Below are positions 1-6,665 of a DNA stretch of 7,880 bases, piece by piece. A model generated the notes under the pieces. The model was not told the origin of the DNA. It did no database searches and saw only the letters and a program-made list of their open reading frames with translations. The DNA is taken from assembly GCA_027318915.1 (NCBI GenBank), contig DAHVOH010000113.1, forward strand, positions 1 to 7,880, read 5' to 3'. The DNA is from Clostridiales bacterium (lineage in GTDB: Bacteria > Bacillota_E > Sulfobacillia > Sulfobacillales > JAIMBI01). The position numbers and the translations under genes are program-made. How positions within the stretch are numbered: the first letter of the stretch is position 1; each line of letters starts with the position of its first letter.

Positions 1-828
1 GATGCCCTCCGCTGAGCGGCGTGGTTCCGGGCGGGGGAGTTGCCGGCGGTGTGGGTGCCGACGGCGGAGGATGAAGCGTTGCGGGACTGGGTGCGGGCTC
101 GCGACGAGGCGGTCGCGGACCGCTGGCGGGCGCGGCATCAGCTGTCGAAGTTTCTGTTGCGTCGGGGGGTGCAGCCGCCCGCAGGGGTGCGCCCCTGGTC
201 GGCCGCCTCGCGGCGCTGGTTGGATGCCCTCAGGTGGACGGGGCCCAGTGCCGTCGTGTTTCGCGAGTATGTGCATACGCTCGATGAGATCACAGCCCGG
301 ATCCAGCGGCTCGAGCAGGCGATCCGGGAGGCGGCCGCGACGCATCCACAGGCCACGGTGATTCAGGCCCTCCAAGCCTTGCGGGGGGTCCAGCTCATCA
401 CTGCGGTCACCGTCGTGTCGGCGGGGGGGTCCTTCGCCCGCTTTCGGCGCGCGGGGCACGTGATGGGGTATGCGGGGCTGGTGCCCCGCGAATATTCCAG
501 CGGCGCCCGCCCATGGCGCGGGGGGATTACGAAGACCGGGAATGCCCATCTCCGGCGCGTCGTCGTAGAAGCGGCCTGGGCGTATCGCCATCCGGCGGCC
601 CTCAAAGCGACCCGGCGGGCGCGGCCAGTCGGACAGCCGCCGCGGGTGCAAGACATCGCGTGGCAGGCCCAGGTGCGGCTGCACCCGAAAGGGGAGCGCT
701 TGATTCACCGGGGAAAGGGCGGGGGCGTCGCCACGGCGGCGGTCGCGCGAGAGCTGCTGGGATTCCTGGGGGCGGTGGCGCGGGCGGTGGAAGGCGGCGC
801 AGACGTGACGGAAACCTCGGCCGCGTAA
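1..828 (+). pseudogene. IS110-family transposase, C-terminal part, cut by window edge and an in-frame stop
   Basis: This is the C-terminal two thirds of an IS110/IS1111-family transposase, a DEDD enzyme that moves a circular element using a guide RNA. From a TTG at 40 the open frame gives 262 residues. Residues 1-6 (PAVWVP), the basic linker ARHQLSKFLLRRG (31-43) and a helical stretch at 81-100 match the family's middle. Residues 110-185 are the Transposase_20 domain, with LVPREYSSG (S153/S154, where the family's catalytic serine sits) and GGITKTGNAHLRR. Homology continues upstream of 40: bases 1-39 read DALR-stop-AAWFRAGEL, where the family has DAxxLAxxxRAGEL. The TGA at 13-15 therefore lies inside the conserved region just after the last acidic residue of DEDD. 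The rest of the N-terminal catalytic domain is left of the window. I take the gene as inactive unless the base at the stop is wrong. TAA ends it at 826-828. Family certain; broken state likely. Confidence 0.9.
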
Positions 829-1060
829 ACCCTTGCAGATTTAACGGCTTGATTCGTCGCCAGGGGCCCACGTGCCCGGAGAATCCTCGACCCTGCTATG
901 GGCGGGGCTCCAGTCCGATGCACGTCTCTAGTCGGAGGCAGCTCCGGACGGTGACAAGACATGCGGGTCCCAACCCGCGAATATCCGAGGGTTCACCGTC
1001 GCTGACCAGCCCTTGGCTGCGAATCAGGACTTGACCGGCTCATTCATATCAGCAGTATAG
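829..1060 (+). ncRNA. Structured 3' flank of the IS110 element, candidate guide (bridge/seek) RNA
   Basis: No reading frame here looks protein-like. The stretch holds several small perfect inverted repeats: 864-867 with 874-877 (GGGC/GCCC), 914-918 with 932-936 (TCCGA/TCGGA), 933-937 with 942-946 (CGGAG/CTCCG) and 963-968 with 973-978 (GCGGGT/ACCCGC). The second and third share bases, so they are alternatives. In the IS1111 branch of IS110 elements the guide RNA is encoded between the transposase stop and the right end. In the IS110 branch it lies upstream. Position and hairpins fit the IS1111 arrangement, but the target- and donor-pairing loops cannot be assigned without the element's other end. 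The right boundary, about 1030-1060, is a guess. Confidence 0.35.
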
Positions 1061-1136
1061 GAGTTCTGGGGATAAGGCGCGCTGACGCAATTATTAAACT
1101 GGGACTGCAGCGAGTACCCCGTCCCTTCTTCAGAGG

Positions 1137-1797
1137 TTATTGCTGAAACAAAGGACCCGATCCAGGGATGGCCCATTTTTGAAACGGCCGGGCGTTTAAC
1201 CGGTCAAGGCGTGGCCGGACCCGTTGCTGCGCCTGGTCCCACCCCACGAACGGCTCGGGCCGCAAGGCGGCCACAATCCAGCGTTCGACCAACAGGACTC
1301 CCGCTTCGACGGGGGCTTTGTCCCGGGGTTTCCGGGGTCGAGCCGGGACAATGGCGACCCCATAATGGGCCGCGAACTCCTGATCCCAGCGGTTTAGCTG
1401 GACGTCAAAGCGTTCGACCTGGCAAATGAGCGGTTTCGGATTATCGGGCACGATGATTTTGGGGACCCTTCCGAAGTGTTCCAGCGCATGGACATGGCCC
1501 CGAAGCCACCACGCCGTCGTCTGCTGCGGATGGAGTTCGACAAAGGTGTCGTGACAGGACCCCAGTACGGCAACAAAATCTTGGGCAGCCTGGATCCCCC
1601 CGTTTTGGGACGGACAATGGGCACGGTGGCACCGGCGTAGTCGACAAACGCGGACTCCCCCGGCCGGTAGGTTTTACGTAAGACGACATCCAGGGTTTTC
1701 ACGTACTGGCGATAGCGGTCACAAAACCGCGAGTACTGATAGCCATCGAGGGATGGAGTTCGTAGTGACGCGCTAGGATTTCCCGCACACGATACAT
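1137..1797 (-). pseudogene. istA: IS21-family transposase IstA, deleted and frameshifted
   Basis: IstA is the DDE transposase of IS21 elements and works with the ATPase IstB. The start ATG (1795-1797) has a strong ribosome site (GGAAAGGGG, about 1803-1811) and begins MYRVREILARHYEL, the usual N-terminus. It then jumps near 1745, in another frame, to DGYQYSRFCDRYRQYV, which in intact IstA lies roughly 90-100 residues further on. The helix-turn-helix part is thus deleted. The catalytic core follows: FVDYAGATVPIV (first Asp), then a frame change near 1600 in a run of six C (1596-1601), then IQAAQDFVAVLG, VPDNPK (second Asp) and PRDKAPVEAGV (Glu). The last readable piece is LNARPFQK, and the frame stops at TAA (1137-1139). 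The C-terminal part and istB are absent. All three DDE residues survive, yet the gene cannot make a working protein. Family call is firm. Confidence 0.9.
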
Positions 1798-1897
1798 CGG
1801 TAACCCCTTTCCTGGCTGGCGCATCGGGGTCGGAGCCTTCTTCGGGCCAGGATGGGTCGTGGGACCCGGTGTCATGTCCGACGTCACTCTCCGCGAG

Positions 1898-2192
1898 CAT
1901 CCCCCGGTGGCGGAAGATTTTAGGAATAGCTGGCGACCGTGTCGGAATCGGTGGAGGAAGCTTATCGGAATCGTTGGCGGATGTTCAAGGGTCTCCCGCA
2001 CTTTTGGTGACCGTCGAGGGGCGTCCAAAAACGTCGACTGGAAATCGTTGCCACGGTGGCGTTTCCGCGCGAGACTGATGGTGCGCTTCGCTCCCATGCC
2101 AGACGAGGAATTTCTCGTGATTGGAGATCACCAAAGCTGCGTCAGAGCCATGTTCAATCGGAACCGGTGGCTAAAGGTTTCCGGAATACACA
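1898..2192 (-). repeat. IS21 left-end repeat array, about 16-bp units
   Basis: Read on the plus strand, units resembling TCGGAATCGGTGGCGG lie at 1898-1913 (half matching), 1921-1936, 1942-1957, 1965-1980, 2158-2173 and 2181 onward, with a weaker one at 2039-2054. Starts in the first group are 23, 21 and 23 bp apart, and the last two are 23 bp apart, about two helical turns. Read from the minus strand the unit is CCGCCACCGATTCCGA. IS21 elements carry multiple terminal repeats upstream of istA that act as transposase binding sites, which is what I infer here. The outermost copy ends in CACA (2189-2192), giving a minus-strand terminus TGTGTATTCCGG. Confidence 0.7.
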
Positions 2193-3444
2193 GTGGCCCC
2201 TGAGGGGGCCCGGGTATTGGGGGATTTGGCTGACCGCGGCGGATTAACCCGGGGTTGTCCGAGGCGTTGGCCCCGCTCAAACAACGCCGCCGCGGCCATG
2301 ACCGCGGCCAGGTGCTGACCCACCTGGCCGCCGCCATCGCTGACGGGGTCCCGACGCTGAGCGATATCGCGGTACGCCGACATCCACTCGATCGGGTTGG
2401 ACGCGTCGCCCGGGGCCTACGGTGTGGCGCACGGCATCAGCGCCGAGCGGGGGGACCCTCCCCCGCATCGCGACCGCCCGCGCCGCCGCGCGGCGCCGGG
2501 TGTGGGCGGCGGGCAGGGACCCGCAGTTCTCCGTGATCGACATCGACGGCACGTGGGTGACCGCCCATTCCGACAAGGAAGGCGCTCGGCCCCCCGACAA
2601 GCACGGCGACGGCTTCACCCCGCTCCTCGCCAGCCCGGACGCCACCGGGGGACCCCTGGCGATTTGGTGGCACCCAGGGGCATGCCGGTTCGGGCAGGGC
2701 GGCCGACCCTATCCCGGTGCCGGACGCCCCGCTGGCCCCACTCCCGCGGGATCCTGGGCACGATGCCGTCATTGTGCGGACCGATAGGGCCGGGTGGTCC
2801 CAGGCACTCTTGGCGGCGCGCGACGCGCGTGGCGCCCGGTTCCGCGTCGACCATCCGTTGGCGCAGGAGCGGGCGGCGCCCGTCATCGGCCGCCGCCGGT
2901 GGCGGGAGATCCCGGCCAACACGGCGGAACTCACCTCGTCCGGGGAGCCACGCGGTTGGGCCGGGACGCCGGTACCGGCATCCCGGCGGGAGCCGTTTGC
3001 TGGTGCGCCGCGCCAGCCCACGTCTGGGCGCCCCGCGGACCTTCACGGATGGGAAGGGCTATCGCTATCCGCTCGGCCTCACCCACCTTGCAGACCCGGA
3101 CATCGCCTGACTCGAGGCGCTTGACCGGGGTCGCGGGCGCTGTGAGCCAGTCATCCGGGACCCGAAGGATACGGGGTGGGCTCCTCGCCCAGGGGCGGAC
3201 TGTGCCGCCAAACCACCCTGGCCGACCGCTCTGCTGATCGCGGGGGACCTCGGGGCCGGGTTCCGGGGGCTCGGGCTGTCGGGGACGCCGCGCTCTGCGC
3301 CTCCCGGCCGGCTCCGCGGCACGCTGCTCCCTGTCGCCGAGCGCCTCATCCGGTCGGGGCGCCGGGTCGTCGTGCGGGTGGCGGGCGCGTGGCCGTAGAG
3401 CGCGCCACTGCTGACCGCGATGCCGCGATGCGCCGCCCTCCCCA
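2193..3444 (+). pseudogene. IS1380-family transposase, N-terminally truncated with four frame changes and two stops
   Basis: Spliced across frames, this reads as an IS1380-family DDE transposase. Order: VAPEGARVLGDLADRGGLTRG (2193-2255); frame change; LSEALAPLKQRRRGHD and the helices to LSDIAV (2255 to about 2380); frame change near 2400; PTVWRTASAP, then VIDIDGTWVTAHSDKEG (first Asp) and PLLASPDATG; frame change near 2680; HAGSGRAADPIPVPDAPL and VIVRTDRAG (second Asp, near 2780); frame change near 2950-2980; LLVRRASPRLGA, FTDGKGYRYPLGLT and DIA; TGA (3108-3110); LEALDRGRGRCEPVIRDPKDTG (Glu, near 3145) and the C-terminal helices to VVVRVAGAWP; TAG (3396-3398). Weak homology continues to about 3444. 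Family members are about 450 residues, and the first 15-25 codons are missing here. Terminal repeats of the element were not found. No functional protein is possible; the lesions are too many for sequencing error alone. Confidence 0.88.
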
Positions 3445-3666
3445 GCGGCCCGTCATCCCTGACGGTCCCCCGTCGTGCCGACGCCCTAATCCTCTGAGGT
3501 TGGCGGATCCCGGCCCCGGGCCCGCGGGATGCCTACGCGCTCCGAGCACGGGATTCGCTCCCATCCCGCCCCGGCGGGGCCTGTGACGGAGCGCCGGCGC
3601 ACGCAAGGCCCCTCGCTCGCAAATTCTCCACCCGTCTGGGGACTGTTTCGATCTCCCTCTCCACCG
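3445..3666. other. Gene-free stretch after the IS1380 remnant
   Basis: No reading frame with protein-like character is seen. A perfect 6-bp hairpin with a 4-base loop lies at 3450-3465 (CCGTCA-tccc-TGACGG), just past the end of transposase homology. It has no T-tract, so it is not a convincing terminator. It may belong to the right end of the IS1380 element. Nothing else is recognised. Confidence 0.5.
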
Positions 3667-3888
3667 TTACTGAAAGGTCTCGGTTAGCTCGGCGATGACC
3701 GTTTCAAAGATGGCGTCTTGCCCGAGGTCCTGACAGGCTTCGCGGCCGACCGCTTCGAGGAAGGACCGGGTCTCTCTGGGCATACAGCCCAGCGAGCCCT
3801 CACTGGTGCTCGACTCCAGCATCAGCGAGGGCTGCAGATCCGCGCGCCTTCGGGCCGATAGCAGCGCGCGACAGGGTGATCGAACCGC
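3667..3888 (-). pseudogene. Detached 3' part of the gene downstream of the protease
   Basis: This frame continues that of the gene at 3889-4188 beyond its TGA (3889-3891) and stays open to TAA at 3667-3669. Its last part reads like a real soluble protein end: LMLESSTSEGSLGCMPRETR, then FLEAVGREACQDLGQDAIFE and TVIAELTETFQ. An ATG lies inside (3781-3783), but no clear ribosome site precedes it. Between about 3830 and 3925 another minus-strand frame reads better (EEYAREMSERFDHPVARCYR), suggesting two compensating frameshifts rather than one stop mutation. I recognise no family. I read this and the upstream ORF as one ancestral gene of about 173 codons, now broken. Confidence 0.5.
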
Positions 3889-4188
3889 TCACTCATCTCG
3901 CGGGCATATTCCTCTCACGCCTCCCGGCGTATGGGACGGCCACTGTTGTCGACGGTAGGAATTATCAGCCGATACAGTGTCTCGGACATAGGTATCATAC
4001 TCCTCCTCACCCAGGACGCCGCGGATGTACGCCTCCTGGGCCTCGAACGTCGGGTACTTGCCCCAGACGTGCCAACGAATCTTGGCCGCGTTGGCGCGCA
4101 GTCGCACGCCCTTTTCAGCTTCTGTTTCCGGCCGGGCTGGCTCGGCCCGGGTCGGGAACCAGCCGGCGAGAATCTCGTCGAGTCTCAT
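3889..4188 (-). CDS. Hypothetical protein, second gene of the protease operon, probably truncated
   Basis: The ORF gives 99 residues from ATG (4186-4188), with a textbook ribosome site AGGAGG (4195-4200) six bases ahead. It begins MRLDEILAGWFPTRAEPARP and is mostly charged and helical (ETEAEKGVRLRANAAKIRW, FEAQEAYIRGVLGEEEYDTY), with no signal peptide or membrane segment, so a cytoplasmic protein is expected. It starts 46 bp after the stop of the protease gene on the same strand and has no promoter of its own that I can see, so the two are likely co-transcribed. From about residue 88 onward (VRGICPRDE) the reading looks unlike the preceding protein, as if a frameshift has occurred near 3925. 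The same frame reopens after the TGA to 3667. I do not recognise the family, and a functional link to the protease is only positional. Confidence 0.6.
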   Translation of the reverse strand: MRLDEILAGWFPTRAEPARPETEAEKGVRLRANAAKIRWHVWGKYPTFEAQEAYIRGVLGEEEYDTYVRDTVSADNSYRRQQWPSHTPGGVRGICPRDE

Positions 4189-4234
4189 GATAGGCCTCCT
4201 TCTGCGCCGTCGGGCGCGTTAACGGGGTCGCTGA

Positions 4235-5161
4235 CTAGGGCCCGGTTAGCCATACGGGCTCCTGAACGGGGGCCCCGGCCTGGGCCAACCGGAGTGTCCA
4301 GGTGCGGTGGCCGACCGTAAATGTCGTGCCCAGGGCATCCAACAGGTCGCGCCCGATGATGATGGGCGACTGGCCGGATTGGGTGAGCGGGGCGCTGGCG
4401 AACGCGCTGAGACGCCAGAGAGGCGTCCCGTTGGCGGTTTCAATGAGAATGGGGCCGTGGAGCGCGCTGGTCACCGTGCCGCCAATCCCGCTGAGGGTGC
4501 TGGGCCGTCCCAGTGGGTACCCCAACTGGGCCGCGAGACTGGTGTTGATGATCGTGTTCGTCGCGCCCGTGTCGAACACGCACGGCGCGCTGACGCGCTG
4601 GCCCGTCGCCGGATTGACCAGGGTCAGCACCAGGCCCGCCGAGTAGGCGGGGCTGAAGGTGCCGGAGAGGGTGACTGCGGCCGACGGCGCGCTCGGACGT
4701 CGCGAGGCGACCGGGGTGGCGGTCGTCGGAGCCGGGCGGGCTTGCGCCGCTTCCAAGCGAGCGATCGTCGCCTGGGCCGCGTTGAGGTCTTGGGCCAGGG
4801 GGCGGCTTTGACCCAACCCCCACCACCACCCCGTGCCGATACCGCCCGCGAGGAGGCCCAAGGCTAGCATCCCGCCCCAGACGATCCGTAACCCTCGTCC
4901 CATCGCGTGCTGCCGGCGAGCCATCCTGCTTGCGGCCGCTTCGGGTGGGCAAGGTGACGAACCGGGCACGCCCCACCTGTCATCGAAAGGGCGTTCGTCG
5001 CGCTGCGGAATGGTCAGCGACCTGTTCGTCGAATCAACCCCGGGGGAGTGAAAATCAGGGCCGGAACTGCCCGGCCAATAGAGGCAGTGGCTGCAAATCG
5101 GGGCATTGGACGGATTGATCTGCTCGCAAAGTGGGCAGATCCAATGATCCTCGTGCGTCAT
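4235..5161 (-). CDS. Membrane-anchored retropepsin-like aspartyl protease with N-terminal RanBP2-type zinc finger
   Basis: The product is 308 residues and intact. Residues 7-26 fit the RanBP2-type zinc finger exactly: W7-x-C9-x2-C12-x3-N16-x6-C23-x2-C26. A Pro/Ser-rich linker follows, then a basic patch (RMARRQHAMGRGLR, 79-92) and one hydrophobic helix at about 93-115 ending in WWWG. A short heptad-like helix lies at 122-142 and a Pro/Ala/Thr-rich linker at 143-160. The C-terminal domain (about 162-300) is retropepsin-like: CVFDTGATN with the catalytic D197-T-G-A, a Gly-rich flap-like part (GIGGTVTSALHGP) and the closing IIIGRDLLDALG (267-278). One such domain means the active enzyme should be a homodimer. 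The basic residues before the helix predict the zinc finger inside and the protease outside the membrane. Start ATG (5159-5161) has AGGAG (5171-5175) nine bases ahead. Substrate unknown; the zinc finger could bind RNA, DNA or protein. Confidence 0.85.
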   Translation of the reverse strand: MTHEDHWICPLCEQINPSNAPICSHCLYWPGSSGPDFHSPGVDSTNRSLTIPQRDERPFDDRWGVPGSSPCPPEAAASRMARRQHAMGRGLRIVWGGMLALGLLAGGIGTGWWWGLGQSRPLAQDLNAAQATIARLEAAQARPAPTTATPVASRRPSAPSAAVTLSGTFSPAYSAGLVLTLVNPATGQRVSAPCVFDTGATNTIINTSLAAQLGYPLGRPSTLSGIGGTVTSALHGPILIETANGTPLWRLSAFASAPLTQSGQSPIIIGRDLLDALGTTFTVGHRTWTLRLAQAGAPVQEPVWLTGP

Positions 5162-5271
5162 GGACGCTATCTCCTCTCATCGTGCCGGCCTTGGCACCGG
5201 GCAGCGCACGCTGCTGGTTGCCTCGCCATCATCGGGCCGGTCCCTCAGGCGATCTGGATGAGAACAGGAAA

Positions 5272-5306
5272 AGTGTAGGAAACAGAGCAGCCGTTGTCAA
5301 CAACGG
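5272..5306 (-). promoter_or_regulatory. Sigma-70-type promoter of the protease operon with operator-like inverted repeat
   Basis: On the minus strand a perfect -35 TTGACA (5295-5300) is followed after exactly 17 bases by TACACT (5272-5277), a four-of-six match to the -10 consensus. Transcription would start near 5265, leaving a leader of about 100 bases before the protease ATG. The -35 lies within a perfect inverted repeat at 5291-5306 (CCGTTGT-CA-ACAACGG), well placed for a dimeric repressor to block the polymerase. The promoter is strong by inspection; the operator role is inference. Confidence 0.65.
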
Positions 5307-5645
5307 GCACGCCTCTCGTCGCCGACCCCATGACAGGAGCTTCGGGGGCGCCCGGCGGGCAGGCGATTCGCCGCCGGGCCCCGGGTTGCCTGGTCTCCGG
5401 TGGACATCACGCTGGCCCGCCGACGCGGAGAGGCTACGGCGCCCCCGGATAGCTGTCCGTTCTCGTTTTAAGCTCGCCGCAGGGGCTCCTGGGTCACAGG
5501 CGATGCTATTAGCACCCGAGCGGGGGCGCGGCGAATCAGCCATCGGTTCCCGGCGGGCGGCACGGTGATGGCCCGTCGAGTTCGACCGGCCTTTTAGTGC
5601 CCCGCGGACCCGTTGGCTCACGCCGCCCCGGCATGGAAAAGGGCA
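5307..5645. other. Gene-free stretch between divergent genes
   Basis: Open frames exist on both strands but show no family resemblance, no good starts and the composition expected of random GC-rich sequence. A GC-rich inverted repeat (CCCGGCG at 5351-5357 with CGCCGGG at 5372-5378) could fold, but it has no T-tract. Nothing else recognised. Confidence 0.45.
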
Positions 5646-5661
5646 GAAGGAGAACAGGTTC

Positions 5662-6346
5662 ATGGCCCGTCACGGGCTAGTCGGCAACTCTTGCCACGAC
5701 GGCCAATGAGCGATCCGGCGCCAGAATCGGCGCTACGAACAGTGGTGTCAGGCCGGCACGGGTCGGCGTCGCGGAGGTGAGCGCCAGGGTGGCGGCCACG
5801 CTGCGAGACCGCATGCGGGCGCGCTGGACGTCTCGCTCGAGGCACTGGCGGTCCGCCTCGAACGGGCCAACGGTTTGCTGGCGGGCGCCGCCGTGCCCGC
5901 GCGCCTGACCTGCGAGCCCGTGGCGGGCACGTCCCCCGACGTGCTGCTCCACAGGGTGTTCACCGACCCGGCCACCGTGCGCCCACGGCCCGCTGGCGAC
6001 CTTTGAATCCCTCCGTCGCCTGGTTGACCTGTTGTGGCGCATCAGCGCCCATCGCGCGACCGTGCTGGGGATGGATCACCCGGAGCAGGGCCTCGCCCTC
6101 TCCTGGCACGAGGCCACCGCTACCCGGTTTCCTGACGCCCATCATCTCCTGCTCGAATCCCCTCCACCCGACGCCTTAGCCGCCGGCCTGCAACGCCACG
6201 GGGCCGCCGCCGTGGCCCGTCTGGACCTGGAGTCCCCCGGTAACCGAAGTTCGGCGATAACACTCGTCACACTTGACGGCCCATTGCCGCCTCCGGTATC
6301 ATATGATATCCTATATACGTCTGTTATATCCCTACGGACGTGTTGA
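5662..6346 (+). pseudogene. Degenerate gene of unknown function, possibly phage-related
   Basis: An ATG at 5662 has a good ribosome site (AGGAG, 5648-5652, nine bases ahead) but stops after 15 codons (TGA 5707-5709). Protein-like sequence continues in other frames: frame of 5687 to about 5826 (ATTANERSGARIGA, VSARVAATLRDRM), then frame of 5824 to about 5975 (LDVSLEALAVRLERANGLLA, DVLLHRVFTDPAT), then back to the first of these to a TGA at 6344-6346 (LATFESLRRLVDLLWRISAH, RATVLGMDHPEQG). The two later shifts cancel each other. The all-helical layout and the RATVLGMD ending are loosely reminiscent of phage terminase small subunits, but I cannot support that call. The last 100 bases overlap an AT-rich promoter-like island, so the original gene may have ended near 6240. 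Confidence 0.4.
6273..6341 (+). promoter_or_regulatory. AT-rich promoter-like island with 12-bp palindrome and hairpin
   Basis: TTGACG (6273-6278) is followed after 18 bases by TATCAT (6297-6302), a plausible sigma-70 promoter. The -10 is half of a perfect 12-bp palindrome TATCATATGATA (6297-6308). Directly downstream, ACGTCTG (6317-6323) pairs with CGGACGT (6335-6341), with one G-U pair, to form a hairpin at what would be the transcript's 5' end. The next candidate gene on the strand starts 325 bp further on, at 6666. The stretch 6297-6330 is strikingly AT-rich against its surroundings. Confidence 0.45.
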
Positions 6347-6653
6347 CCACGCGAACGTTGAGGCCTGTTGGCCGTGGGGTCCCTTGATGGCCACCCAACG
6401 AGCTCTTACGCGTGAGCCATCCAGGCGATTCGCGTCGGCCGGGACCTGCTCCGAGAACCCTTCGCGCGGCCAACAACCGGGCATCGGTGTTACGGCGCAG
6501 GCACCGACGCCGCACCTCCTTCGGCGGACGGACGATGCCTAACCGGGTTGCGTCGCGGGCGGACCGGAAGAAGCCGCCGCCATCTCGTCCGCGAAACGCG
6601 GCTGACAATGCGGGACGGAGGAGAGACAGCCGTCAGACACAAGGGGAGCGAGC
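6347..6653 (+). other. Stretch without a recognisable gene ahead of the small membrane protein
   Basis: All three plus frames and the minus frames give Arg/Pro-rich, family-less translations typical of GC-rich non-coding DNA. A purine run at 6617-6624 (GGAGGAGA) resembles a ribosome site but is not followed by a sensible start. The stretch could be a long leader for the gene at 6666 or the remains of a decayed gene. Confidence 0.4.
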
Positions 6654-6665
6654 GGAGCTGGCACG

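Larger units (their letters stand above)
1..1060 (+). mobile_element. IS110-family element, right part
   Basis: The element consists of the transposase remnant and its non-coding right flank. The left end and N-terminal coding part are outside the window. IS110 elements lack long terminal inverted repeats and usually make no target duplication, so the right end cannot be read directly. From about 1040 the sequence turns less GC-rich and continues without recognised content to the IS21 fragment at 1137. I see no clean target sequence. Confidence 0.6.
1137..2192 (-). mobile_element. IS21-family element fragment (left end plus partial istA)
   Basis: The fragment runs from the presumed left terminus at 2192 through the repeat array and the istA remnant to about 1137, where recognisable IstA sequence stops. 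No istB and no right-end repeat were found between 1137 and the IS110 flank, so the right half has been deleted. The left terminus is placed at 2192 because IS21 ends begin with TG and because unrelated, in-frame IS1380 coding sequence begins at 2193. The protein-like calls that can be made at 1800-2100 on either strand do not resemble any family, and I treat that stretch as non-coding end sequence. Confidence 0.75.

Noticed and set aside
1859..2247. Plus-strand ORFs across the IS21 left end
   Set aside because: They translate the transposase-binding repeats and terminal sequence; no protein-like pattern.
2437..3046. Minus-strand ORFs opposite the IS1380 remnant
   Set aside because: Arg/Gly/Pro-rich antisense shadows with no family resemblance or good start.
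2397..3110. Long plus-strand ORF (237 residues)
   Set aside because: Only its last part follows the true IS1380 frame. The first two thirds are out-of-frame translation of the transposase, where other frames match the family.
3889..3891. TGA as a recoded selenocysteine codon
   Set aside because: No hairpin-type insertion element was evident, and the better-looking alternative frame nearby points to frameshift decay.
5351..5378. GC-rich inverted repeat as a terminator
   Set aside because: No T-tract on either strand and no gene ending nearby; expected by chance at this GC content.
5229..5663. Minus-strand ORF of 144 residues upstream of the protease
   Set aside because: It overlaps the protease promoter and leader and looks like random GC-rich translation.
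5677..6042. Minus-strand ORF of 121 residues
   Set aside because: Arg/Gly-rich and less protein-like than the plus-strand reading of the same stretch, which also has a strong ribosome site.
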